Source: M55B111 sp964614065 (GTDB lineage: Bacteria > Bipolaricaulota > Bipolaricaulia > M55B111). Taken from it: DNA of 20,794 bases. The notes beneath the pieces were generated by a model, which saw only the letters and a program-made list of their open reading frames with translations, had not been told where the DNA came from and made no database searches. The position numbers and the translations under genes were made by a program. The stretch covers positions 1 to 20,794 of the forward strand of contig CAZTJJ010000022.1 in the NCBI GenBank assembly GCA_964614065.1, given 5' to 3'. Positions 13,472-20,794 of this stretch are shown piece by piece; position 1 is the stretch's first letter; each line of letters begins with the position of its first letter.

Positions 13472-13696
13472 CTAGCCGTTTAGGTCATCTCGGTCCTCAC
13501 GGTTTCTTGTTCGCCGCAAGTAATTACCTACTCCGAGAAATCCAAAGAACATTCCCGAGACGGAAGTTACGTACAGCAACAGGTTAACCAGAAAAGCAAC
13601 AGTCAGTTGGCCAAGAACGATTAAAAAAAGTGTAATCCAGCTCCCAGATACCAAAAAAACTCCAGTAAAGATCAGCTTACGTGCTCTGTTGTTCAT
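13472..13696 (-). CDS. Small two-helix membrane protein at the end of the ABC operon
   Basis: A 74-residue protein beginning MNNRARK. Two hydrophobic stretches, about residues 8-27 (LIFTGVFLVSGSWITLFLIV) and 30-54, should cross the membrane, followed by a charged tail NYLRRTRNREDRDDLNG. The ATG at 13696 lies inside the end of the upstream ATPase gene, overlapping it by 20 bases, so it is probably translated by coupling; GAAGAGG touches the ATG, which is too close for normal initiation. Longer readings upstream run in the shadow of the ATPase gene and are rejected. No family is recognised. Co-transcription with the transporter suggests a membrane accessory role, but that is inference. Confidence 0.55.
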   Translation of the reverse strand: MNNRARKLIFTGVFLVSGSWITLFLIVLGQLTVAFLVNLLLYVTSVSGMFFGFLGVGNYLRRTRNREDRDDLNG

Positions 13697-14675
13697 CCTC
13701 TTCGTAAAGCCAGCACTTTGTGTAGTGCCCCGGACGGGGTTCGAATTCAGGAGGGTCTTCTTTGTCACATTTTCCGTCGATAGCTTCGGGACAACGGGGA
13801 CTAAAGCGGCAGCCCGTTGGAGGGTTGAGCAAGCTGGGAGGTTCGCCGGGGGGGACATCCATCATGATTTTTGCGTTCTCGGCTTTGGGGTCGGGTATGG
13901 CCTTTATTAGGGCTTGAAGGTACGGGTGAAGTGGGTGTTGGATTAATTCATCGATCTGTGCCTTTTCAACGAGTTTTCCCGCATACATTACCATCGCGTA
14001 TTGGGAGAAGTAACGGGTGGTGGAAAGATCATGGGTTATGTACATGGACGCAAGATTGTAATCTTCTTGAATTTCTCGCAGGAGATCGAGTATCTCTACC
14101 TGCACAGAAGGGTCGAGCATCGAAACTGGTTCGTCCGCCATTAAGAGTTGGGGTTCAACCGCGAGCGCCCTAGCTATTACAACCCTTTGCTGTTCCCCTC
14201 CTGACAGCATATGAGGATATTTAGGGAGAAACTCTTCCACGGGTGTCAACTTGACCTCGGTTAGAGCATCTTTGACCTGCTGATCTCGCTCGTTCTTGCT
14301 GCCTTCCTGGTTAATGATAAGTGGTTCAAGTAATATCCTGCGTATGTTCATAAAGGGAGGCAATGCCTCGTAGGGATCCTGTTGGATGTAGCCCATCTGA
14401 GAACGAAACCAGTTGAAATCACTAGAGTCACCGTGGAGAGGTTTATCATCGAATAGAAGCTCTCCTCCCGTAGGTTTTTCCAGCCCAATTATCGTTTTAG
14501 CCAACGTTGTCTTGCCACACCCGGATTCCCCGACTAATACGGTAGTTTTTCGCCGGTTGAGTTCGAACGACACTTGGTCCACTGCTTGAACGTAGCCGGC
14601 ATGAAATAAGCCCCACTTCCGCACTTCGTACCATTTTTGTAGGTTCTTGGCAACTAGCAGGGAGTTATCAGCCAT
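13677..14675 (-). CDS. oppF: Oligopeptide-type ABC transporter ATPase, OppF/DppF-like
   Basis: A 332-residue nucleotide-binding subunit of normal length. Walker A GESGCGKTT (49-57), signature LSGGEQQR (157-164), Walker B LLMADEP (177-183) and switch histidine H215 are all present, so it should hydrolyse ATP. The C-terminal oligopeptide-transporter extension has C289, C295, C303 and C321, the four-cysteine pattern that in some Dpp/Opp ATPases holds a [4Fe-4S] cluster. The start is supported by GAGGTG that overlaps the stop of the preceding ATPase gene. Together with the other ATPase it forms the heterodimeric motor below the two permeases. Confidence 0.88.
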   Translation of the reverse strand: MADNSLLVAKNLQKWYEVRKWGLFHAGYVQAVDQVSFELNRRKTTVLVGESGCGKTTLAKTIIGLEKPTGGELLFDDKPLHGDSSDFNWFRSQMGYIQQDPYEALPPFMNIRRILLEPLIINQEGSKNERDQQVKDALTEVKLTPVEEFLPKYPHMLSGGEQQRVVIARALAVEPQLLMADEPVSMLDPSVQVEILDLLREIQEDYNLASMYITHDLSTTRYFSQYAMVMYAGKLVEKAQIDELIQHPLHPYLQALIKAIPDPKAENAKIMMDVPPGEPPSLLNPPTGCRFSPRCPEAIDGKCDKEDPPEFEPRPGHYTKCWLYEEDEQQST

Positions 14676-14684
14676 CTTAACACC

Positions 14685-15650
14685 TCAAGTATGTAACCAG
14701 CATTTTACCTTGTGACCTTTTTTGACCTCTTCTAGGGGAGGCTCCTTGTCACACCTATCGAATCTTGCGGGACATCGTGCTGCAAACCGACATCCTTCCG
14801 GGGGGTGCCTTAGGTCAGGTGGTTTGCCGGGGATAAACTCTAAGTCTTTGTCCTCATGGAGGGTAGGGATGCTGGCCATCAATTTTTTGGAATAAGGGTG
14901 GAGGGGTTCACCGAAAAAATGTTCGGCGTCGGATATCTCTACGACGTGTCCTGCGTACATGACCATGGCGCGTTCGGCGAGTTCGCTGGAAGTAGATACA
15001 TCATGGGTTATTAGCGTAAAAGTCACTTCAAGTTCACTTTTTATCCGCTTTAGCGCGTTCATAATATTTGTTTGCGTTAAGACGTCCAGCGCACTCGTGG
15101 GTTCGTCTAAAAACACGAGTTCCGGGTGTGTGACTAGAGCCATAGCGATTACAGACCGCTGTCTCATCCCCCCTGAAAGTTCAAATGGATATCGGTCTAA
15201 GAAGTCTCTGGCAACTCCCACCCTGTCAAATGCTTCCTCGACTAGCTCTCTTGCCTCGTCTTTACTATCAACCATGTTGTGGACGAATAACGGCTCTGCC
15301 ACCTGTTTTCCGACTTTTATTACGGGGTTTAGTGAGTTCATTGCGGACTGAGATACCATTGCCAGCTTTGTCCATCTCATCTCCTGTCTAAATTGCTCAT
15401 CCTTCATGTTCATAGTGTTTTGCCCGTCGAGGATCACCTGACCTGAATAGGTGTGGACGTTATTAGGAAGGAGCCGGAGAACAGCTCGAGCGAGGGAACT
15501 CTTACCGCAGCCAGATTCGCCGACGATAACTGTTGCCGGCCCTTTTGGCAACTTGAAGGATACCCCGTCCACTGCGTGGACAGGCCCCCTGTCCGACGTG
15601 TAGTACAGGGTTAAGTCTTTAACGTCTAGCAGCGTCTTTTCATTTACCAA
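14685..15650 (-). CDS. oppD: Oligopeptide-type ABC transporter ATPase, OppD/DppD-like
   Basis: A 321-residue ATPase with Walker A GESGCGKSS (44-52), signature LSGGMRQRS (158-166), Walker B LVFLDEP (178-184) and H216. The C-terminal extension has C287, C293, C300 and C317, again a possible [4Fe-4S] site. The start appears to be TTG: no in-frame ATG exists nearby, the upstream permease stop is 10 bases before it, and GGTGAT at that stop is the only ribosome site. Weak initiation may keep expression low. It is the partner of the OppF-like subunit. Confidence 0.87.
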   Translation of the reverse strand: MVNEKTLLDVKDLTLYYTSDRGPVHAVDGVSFKLPKGPATVIVGESGCGKSSLARAVLRLLPNNVHTYSGQVILDGQNTMNMKDEQFRQEMRWTKLAMVSQSAMNSLNPVIKVGKQVAEPLFVHNMVDSKDEARELVEEAFDRVGVARDFLDRYPFELSGGMRQRSVIAMALVTHPELVFLDEPTSALDVLTQTNIMNALKRIKSELEVTFTLITHDVSTSSELAERAMVMYAGHVVEISDAEHFFGEPLHPYSKKLMASIPTLHEDKDLEFIPGKPPDLRHPPEGCRFAARCPARFDRCDKEPPLEEVKKGHKVKCWLHT

Positions 15651-15660
15651 CTTGATATTA

Positions 15661-16989
15661 TCACCGTTCCCTGAGGCGAGGGTTCACAACTCTATCCATT
15701 GTATATCCAATCAAGGCGAAACCGAAACCAGTAAGCATAAGTAAAACAGCTGGAAGAATCATCCAGTAATAGTCACCCATATACAGGGCGTCATTTACCC
15801 GAGCGTCGTATATTATTTTTCCCCAGGTTGGAAGGACTGGGTCCCCCAAGCCAATGACGGCAAGCGTTGCTTCTAGGTAGACAAAAGCTGGAATTGCATT
15901 TACAAAACTGGGAAGGAGCATCGGGGCCACCCGCGGAAGAAGATAGTGAAAAATAATTCGGTTGTTACTTGCACCGTAAGCTTGAGCAGCTTCTATATAT
16001 GAGGACTCTTTCTCCTGCAGGTATACTGAGCGGTATGTCTTCATGCCTGCGCTAAAGATGTTTTTCAGTATAACCATTCCAAGTAAAATCCAAAGACTGC
16101 GGGAGAGAAAATGCCCCACCATGACATACAAGACCAGTCCCGGCAGTATCATGCTCAACTCGGTTAGTCGTTGGAATACTGAGTCGATAACCCCCCCAAA
16201 CCAGGTCCCCACCCCCGCGAGGATGAAAGTAGAGCCGTAGGCACCCACTGAACCTAAGACTCCGAATGCAAGACCAATGGGAGCTCCCCAGAGAAGCGCA
16301 ACCATTAAGTTTCTCCGTCGGTGGTCGGTGCCGGCAAGGCCATGTACTTGGCCGTAGACTACTAGCTTTGAATCCAGGTCCGTGTCCTCTGGAATTTCAC
16401 TTTCAACTACAAGTCCGTAACACCCCTTTATTGGCCTGTCGGTTGATGAATCATCCGCGGAAAAGAGTCCACTATTGGGTGATTCTCCTAACTTCATCCT
16501 CAGCCGCATATCCTGAGAGATATAGTAGGAGCCGGATCCCCGGATGGTTTTACTTTCAGTGAGGGTAATCTCGTCTCCTTCAGGGGTAAGCCAGCTTACC
16601 TTAATAGGTATACGATCCCTGCTGTTTAGATCAAGAAATAGGTTGATCTCGCTAGGGAAACCGTCGTATTCGTATTCAAAGGGGAGGGTGATTTTGACAT
16701 TTTTGCCGTTATCGGTCTGTGTGACGACTTTTGTACCATCTTCCTCTTCTACCGAGAAAGTTCGCGGGAGACGGCCGGCGGTGAACCAATCAAACCACGC
16801 TGGGGGTGCACGTCTTGGGTTCTTCTCTACGAGCTCGCCACCACCTCTCCAGAGCCTTATGGCCTCTTGATAAGGTATCGTGGTCACGGCATAGATAGAA
16901 AGGCTTACTAGTGCGAGAAGAATTATAATGCCTGCTATCAACGACGGATATCGAGTAACATTCTTTAACTTCTTCCGCCAGCTGTTCAT
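15661..16989 (-). CDS. oppC: ABC permease, OppC/DppC-like, with large extracytoplasmic insert
   Basis: A 442-residue permease, about 140 longer than typical DppC/OppC. The first membrane helix is about 15-37. Residues 41-215 form an extra hydrophilic, beta-rich domain placed before the conserved HGLAGTDHRRR (216-225), which corresponds to the family's LGTD-GRD block. The remaining helices follow from 226, with the EAA loop YIEAAQAYGASNNRIIFHY at 331-349 that contacts the ATPases. By topology the insert lies outside the cytoplasm, where it could meet the binding protein or act as a vestibule. GGAGG lies eight bases before the ATG; the preceding permease ends two bases upstream. Confidence 0.87.
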   Translation of the reverse strand: MNSWRKKLKNVTRYPSLIAGIIILLALVSLSIYAVTTIPYQEAIRLWRGGGELVEKNPRRAPPAWFDWFTAGRLPRTFSVEEEDGTKVVTQTDNGKNVKITLPFEYEYDGFPSEINLFLDLNSRDRIPIKVSWLTPEGDEITLTESKTIRGSGSYYISQDMRLRMKLGESPNSGLFSADDSSTDRPIKGCYGLVVESEIPEDTDLDSKLVVYGQVHGLAGTDHRRRNLMVALLWGAPIGLAFGVLGSVGAYGSTFILAGVGTWFGGVIDSVFQRLTELSMILPGLVLYVMVGHFLSRSLWILLGMVILKNIFSAGMKTYRSVYLQEKESSYIEAAQAYGASNNRIIFHYLLPRVAPMLLPSFVNAIPAFVYLEATLAVIGLGDPVLPTWGKIIYDARVNDALYMGDYYWMILPAVLLMLTGFGFALIGYTMDRVVNPRLRER

Positions 16990-16991
16990 GA

Positions 16992-18071
16992 TTATTTCCT
17001 CCCACCTTCGCCTACGCGGACTCGGGGGTCGACTATAGCATAGATGAAGTCAAGCAAGAAGACGGTAGTAGCCAACAGATAGGCGTATATGACCGAAACG
17101 CCGACAATTACCGGGGTGTCGTTGAGAGTTATTGCCTGAATAAATAGCGACCCGATTCCCGGCCAGTTGGTTACTTGCTCCAGGACCACCTGACCCATCC
17201 ACATGGTAATCATGATCAACAGAAACTGGGTGACGATATAGGGGAGAGAGGGACGCAGGATGTAGCGCCGTTGAATCGAGCCGGAAGAGAGCCCCTTTGC
17301 TTTTGCCATCTCTACGTAATCATCCTTGGAGTGGATGAGAAAATATGTCCTCCAACCGTAGATGCTTCTAAAAATCGCACCAAGGAATATTGCGACAGCC
17401 GGAAGGGTTAGGTGCCTCAATAAACTAAGTGCGTATATAAATGGCTTATCAGGTGGGGGTGCAACCACCATACCCCCCCACGGCATCACACCCAACACCC
17501 CGGCAAATATAAGTATAAGGAATAGGGCGTAAAACCACCCTGGTGCTGCAGAAGTGGGGGCAAGAGCTATAACTATGCGGTCCAACAGGCTACCGTAACG
17601 CTGTGATAGATACAGGGCAGCGGAGATACCGATAAAGAAAAGCAGGAGATCGGCCGTGGCAAAGAGTAGCAAAGTTGGAGGAAGCCGTTCAAGCAGAACG
17701 CGCCGTACCATCCTTGATCCGGAGTCGCTGGTTATCTGCTCCGAGCGTCCCAGAGTGAGAGAGATTGCCTGTTGTAAGTAGTTAAAGCTTCGTTGTAGAA
17801 AGGGTTTATCCAATCCATATAATTCAAAGCGACGCTCTATATTGTCCTCGATTATATCTTTAACCTTTTCCCTCTCCATCCCCTGATAGTCCGGGTTGGA
17901 ATAGATTCGTTGTGTTACCTCAAACCTAATCTGATCCCGGCGCATTTGATCTATTTCTCCGCCCATGTTAGCGACAAAGATTACGATATAAATGCCTATT
18001 ACAACCGTAATAAACAGAATTACTGCTCTGAACAGCATGTGTTTGCTTATGTTTAATAAGTTTCGTTTCAT
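16992..18071 (-). CDS. oppB: ABC permease, OppB/DppB-like
   Basis: A 359-residue permease with an N-terminal helix (about 13-35), an extracytoplasmic segment of about 90 residues, a second helix from about 133, and further helices. The EAA loop DYVEMAKAKGLSSGSIQRR lies at 251-269 and the C-terminal IVDPRVR at 346-352, both standard for OppB/DppB. The PGDP motif usually seen after the first helix is replaced by NMGGEID. LYGLDKPFLQRSFNYL (84-99) matches the family's LGLD-P--Q block. No strong ribosome site precedes the ATG, which fits initiation after a hairpin-limited transcript from the binding-protein gene 108 bases upstream. Confidence 0.87.
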   Translation of the reverse strand: MKRNLLNISKHMLFRAVILFITVVIGIYIVIFVANMGGEIDQMRRDQIRFEVTQRIYSNPDYQGMEREKVKDIIEDNIERRFELYGLDKPFLQRSFNYLQQAISLTLGRSEQITSDSGSRMVRRVLLERLPPTLLLFATADLLLFFIGISAALYLSQRYGSLLDRIVIALAPTSAAPGWFYALFLILIFAGVLGVMPWGGMVVAPPPDKPFIYALSLLRHLTLPAVAIFLGAIFRSIYGWRTYFLIHSKDDYVEMAKAKGLSSGSIQRRYILRPSLPYIVTQFLLIMITMWMGQVVLEQVTNWPGIGSLFIQAITLNDTPVIVGVSVIYAYLLATTVFLLDFIYAIVDPRVRVGEGGRK

Positions 18072-18106
18072 GGGTTATCTTTACCGCATTGCCCTCAAAT
18101 GTTGTT

Positions 18107-18144
18107 AAAAGACGGGGGTGATCGACCGGTAGTCAATCACCCCC
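18107..18144 (-). terminator. Strong intercistronic hairpin between binding protein and permeases
   Basis: GGGGGTGATCGAC (18114-18126) pairs with GTCAATCACCCCC (18132-18144), a 13-bp stem with a five-base loop. The one non-canonical position is a U-G pair on the - strand but a mismatch on the + strand. On the - strand it is followed by GTCTTTTAAC. It can act as a partial terminator or as a 3' stabiliser, letting the binding protein be made in excess of the permeases, a common pattern in such operons. Confidence 0.7.
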
Positions 18145-18179
18145 GGACAGTTAAGCTTGTCTTGAGCGATTTCTATTCG

Positions 18180-20363
18180 CTATTCTCCTTCTAACATGAA
18201 TAGCCACTGATCGGACGGATCGGGGTAATCTTCGAAGCGTTTTAGCTCTACGACTTCTTCTACGGCATAGGCCTCTTCCAGATACAGTGGGCCGGAACCT
18301 ACCCAGAAGTGTCCCTTGTCCTCGTACCAGTCTTCGAGGTTATTCCAGCGGACCATTGCTTCGTCTTCTGTAAGGTAGTCACCTAACGTTGGTTCGTAGG
18401 GGATGTAGGCCTCTTCTTTGGCTTCTGTTAGGTATTCCTCCAGAGTGTCCAAGCTCGGACCCTTGGTGTAATCCATCCATTCCACGCCGAGCTTATCAGC
18501 CTTGTCTTCGGTAAACGCCAGCGCGTTATCCTCTTCGGCCATCACTCCTACCGTTATCATGTGCCAGAAACCAACCCAATCGTACGTTCCGTAGGTTGGA
18601 AACCAGGCTGAGACATTCTGTTCGGCATCCAGATACCACTGGTCCGAGTAAGTCTCTATGACAAGCGGATTCTCTGAAATTATCTTTACGCCTTTAAAGT
18701 TGTCGTGCCAGCCTTCGAAGCCGGCGACAACTCCCTCGTCGTAAATTGAGCTTTCTTCCTTGGCCCGGTCAAAGAACACAATCATCCCCATCAAGAAGTC
18801 AGCAATAGATGCAGTACTTCCATCGTGTAGGGGCAATTCCCAGAGGTCTAATGGGTAGTAGACGACTGATTTTCTCAGCGCGGTTACTTCCTCTTCATCC
18901 TCAAATCTTTCGTCTTCGCCTACTGTTATCCACTCCTGTGTTTCCGCATCCCAGTCGGACCAAGCGTTTTCCGGCACTTTGATCTTATCAACTTTGTTCA
19001 ATTCTACCCAGTCTAACGTTGATTCAACTGGAAGGTCCTTGTCCACGTAGACTTCTGCATGGTCCAAGCGGTGAGCTCTGTATAAGCCGGTGTTAGCGTC
19101 CACCATGTAACCGGCGTAACCGTCTCCCAGGGTATCGCGGGTCACCAGCATGTCATAAGTAAATGACGAACCGCCTACTGGGTTCCAGGGGTCTACCATA
19201 ATGTTTGGCAGCTCTAGATTTACAGTTCCACCGGGCTGGGGCTCTCCGTCCTCTTGGAAGTGGATTGTGTGTGGCCACTGGGATGACATTCCGCCTGCTT
19301 GGTCTAAAACCAGTTCCAGCTCTTCCCTGTAAGGGATTACCCCTGCAGTTTCAATATGCCAGATGTCATTGGAGAATTCTCTCGCGCCCCAGAGAGCGGT
19401 TTCGACTAGCTCACGCCTTTCTTCCATGGTACTGAATTCTTTGTAGGCCAGCTTTCTAGCTGTCTCGTCGAATTCCGACCAGTCTTCGAGGTACTCTTCT
19501 AAGTAGGTATATACAGGGACGCCCATAATTCTATGCGTATTAAACTGGTTCCAGCTGTGTGTTTCGTCTCTAAATATGCTTGGTTGAGACCAGCCACCCG
19601 TATACACTTGCCACTTTCCCTCGCGAGGATGGGTGCCTAACCAAATAGGTGAAGCTTCAGTTCCAGTCCGATACAACCTTTCAGTTTTGAAGCCAAGATC
19701 TTCTAATTGGTTGGCGAAGTAATCCCCCGCTTCCGGGTATGGATCCAGGTCGGAACGTATCAGGAAGGTAATTTCAACCTCTTCACCCTCGTAATACCAT
19801 GTTCCGTCAACTAGTTCTGCTCCCACGTCCTGCATTTCTTCAGTGATTACTTCCTCACCACGTTCTAGGTCGTAGGAATAGTACTCCTCAACCTCTTCGA
19901 CCAATTCCGGATACCTATCTCTGTGTTCAGGCCCCGTGGTCATAAATTGAGTCCACTTTGGATATCCCAGGCCACCGAGGAGCTCGTTAACAATATAATT
20001 ACGGTCGATTATCCAGTTCATTGCCTCCCGGAATCGGGCGGAATAGAAGGGGTTAAATTTACCATTTTCAAACTCAGGCCCCGATATGTTGAACAGAAAC
20101 TCGCTTGAACCCCCCGTGACCATCTTGTAATCAATGTCGGGATTACTTTCAAGTCGATTGAATAACTCGGGATCAAGTATGTCGTGACCGTAGATATCGA
20201 TATCGCCGGATTCAAGTTTTTGAATAGCTGCTCCCCTGCTCCCCTCTCTGGTGATTATCACTTCGTCCACCCAGGCTCCGGTATGCTCATCTTCAGCGAC
20301 AACGAATATTGACAACGAAAGAACAAGGCTAACTACCAGTAAAATACCAATTGATTTTCTCAT
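18180..20363 (-). CDS. Extracellular solute-binding protein of family 5, circularly permuted
   Basis: A 727-residue binding protein that should deliver oligopeptides or similar solutes to the permeases. Signal peptide about 1-23 (MRKSIGILLVVSLVLSLSIF, then VVA before ED) with no lipobox cysteine, so a free periplasmic protein. In ordinary family-5 proteins the order is GGT start, HDG block, G-GPY-LE block, then V-F--I-E-..AA---L-SGEIDI and R-AM-WIIDR. Here the order is reversed: AAIQKLESGDIDIYG (45-59) and REAMNWIIDRNYIV (112-125) come first, and GGTVNLELP (378-386), LHDGSTASIADF (512-523) and VGSGPLYLEEAY (688-699) come last. It is thus a circular permutation with the join near 370-378. AAGGAGGT precedes the ATG, a perfect ribosome site. 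I recall similar long proteins in Chloroflexi-like bacteria. Confidence 0.82.
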   Translation of the reverse strand: MRKSIGILLVVSLVLSLSIFVVAEDEHTGAWVDEVIITREGSRGAAIQKLESGDIDIYGHDILDPELFNRLESNPDIDYKMVTGGSSEFLFNISGPEFENGKFNPFYSARFREAMNWIIDRNYIVNELLGGLGYPKWTQFMTTGPEHRDRYPELVEEVEEYYSYDLERGEEVITEEMQDVGAELVDGTWYYEGEEVEITFLIRSDLDPYPEAGDYFANQLEDLGFKTERLYRTGTEASPIWLGTHPREGKWQVYTGGWSQPSIFRDETHSWNQFNTHRIMGVPVYTYLEEYLEDWSEFDETARKLAYKEFSTMEERRELVETALWGAREFSNDIWHIETAGVIPYREELELVLDQAGGMSSQWPHTIHFQEDGEPQPGGTVNLELPNIMVDPWNPVGGSSFTYDMLVTRDTLGDGYAGYMVDANTGLYRAHRLDHAEVYVDKDLPVESTLDWVELNKVDKIKVPENAWSDWDAETQEWITVGEDERFEDEEEVTALRKSVVYYPLDLWELPLHDGSTASIADFLMGMIVFFDRAKEESSIYDEGVVAGFEGWHDNFKGVKIISENPLVIETYSDQWYLDAEQNVSAWFPTYGTYDWVGFWHMITVGVMAEEDNALAFTEDKADKLGVEWMDYTKGPSLDTLEEYLTEAKEEAYIPYEPTLGDYLTEDEAMVRWNNLEDWYEDKGHFWVGSGPLYLEEAYAVEEVVELKRFEDYPDPSDQWLFMLEGE

Positions 20364-20727
20364 GGTTTCTTCCTACCTCCTTGGAAATCCACTTCAATTT
20401 GAATTTAAAAGACAGGACATTAAGTGCTTTTTAACCACCGACACCCTCTTTTGAACGATGACGCCACCATTACCTATTGTTTAAAAATACTGTTAACGTA
20501 TGTTTCGCTCTCACCTCCTCCACCGTTCGACAGAGATATAAGATAATTACTGTGACGCTCCTATAAATTTAGGGTATCATTCTTTTTGTATTTTATCAAG
20601 CACCCCGAATTGACTCATAATAAATGTACTCGAAACCTATACGTTGCCTCACATTAATTATGTACTTGAAGAGATTTTAAAGTATAGTGTCTTCTGGAGA
20701 TTAATTAACTTCTCCGAGGAGGCCAAA
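20364..20727. other. Divergent intergenic region between ABC operon and transposase
   Basis: AT-rich, no gene. It must hold the promoter for the ABC operon on the - strand, but I find no pair of good -35 and -10 boxes. ATGTACTCGAA (20624-20634) and ATGTACTTGAA (20660-20670) form an imperfect direct repeat 36 bases apart. GGAGA (20696-20700) and TCTCC (20711-20715) flank TTAATTAA; this and TGTCTTCTGG from 20688 may belong to the left end of the insertion sequence whose transposase follows. Confidence 0.5.
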
Positions 20728-20794
20728 GTGAGGTTAGCATTGAGCGAAAGAAAAGCAGTAACCAAAGAACTTAAGAAAAAGTACAAATCTTCAT
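20728..20794 (+). CDS. Transposase/integrase N-terminus, cut by the window edge
   Basis: GTG start at 20728 preceded by GAGGAGG. The 22 visible residues, MRLALSERKAVTKELKKKYKSS, match the usual opening of a group of integrase-core transposases in anaerobic Firmicutes and relatives (L-ERKA-TKE--K-Y), which continues into a helix-turn-helix and a DDE domain. Only the first codons are present, so neither integrity nor exact family can be judged. Confidence 0.5.
   Translation, partial: MRLALSERKAVTKELKKKYKSS

Noticed and set aside
13697..13858. 54-codon N-terminal extension of the small membrane protein
   Set aside because: Lies within the OppF-like gene in another frame and looks like a shadow reading; the natural start is at 13696.

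Overview
The window reads as part of the chromosome of a strictly anaerobic bacterium. The evidence is a ferredoxin-dependent 2-oxoacid oxidoreductase, a large iron-sulfur/flavin NAD(P)H complex, and AGGAGG-type ribosome binding sites. Many surface proteins are acidic. The oligopeptide-type binding protein has a signal peptide without a lipobox cysteine, which suggests a periplasm and so a diderm. A Halanaerobiales-like or other deep-branching anaerobe would fit, but no marker here fixes the taxon.

Layout. (1) Positions 20-3776, + strand: a good sigma-70-type promoter, a small S1-like protein, then korD-korA-korB-korC (2-oxoacid:ferredoxin oxidoreductase) with overlapping or abutting frames, then a Nudix ADP-ribose-pyrophosphatase-type gene. 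(2) Positions 3980-9191, - strand: a three-gene operon (NuoE-like, NuoF/HydB-like, and a 991-residue fusion of NuoG-type and GltD/NfnB-type modules) that best matches the Sporomusa-type electron-bifurcating transhydrogenase (Stn). It is followed by a hairpin that pairs fully only as - strand RNA. (3) Positions 9192-10579: a 1.4 kb AT-rich gap without a convincing gene. It holds several palindromes, a roughly 110-nt structure whose mismatches become G-U pairs only on the - strand, and a hairpin-rich leader. (4) Positions 10580-11770, + strand: a strongly diverged CoaBC (Dfp) homologue that has lost nearly every recognisable active-site motif. (5) Positions 11785-13471: a graveyard with an IS21-family istA remnant (nonsense plus frameshift), IS21-type terminal repeats and broken ORFs on both sides. 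(6) Positions 13472-20363, - strand: an oligopeptide-type ABC transporter in the order binding protein, permease B, permease C, ATPase D, ATPase F, small membrane protein. (7) Position 20728 to the edge: the start of a transposase.

How it fits together. Kor oxidises a 2-oxoacid to acyl-CoA and CO2 and gives reduced ferredoxin. The Stn-type complex could then balance the reduced ferredoxin, NADH and NADPH pools. The ABC system would import peptides or other oligomers that feed 2-oxoacids through amino-acid degradation; this link is inference from gene content.

Most notable observation: the 727-residue binding protein is a circular permutation of the usual family-5 fold. Its N-terminal half matches the normally C-terminal part and its C-terminal half matches the normally N-terminal part. 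It is paired with a permease carrying an extracytoplasmic insert of about 175 residues. Second in interest are the CoaBC-like protein without catalytic motifs and the structured non-coding DNA in front of it.
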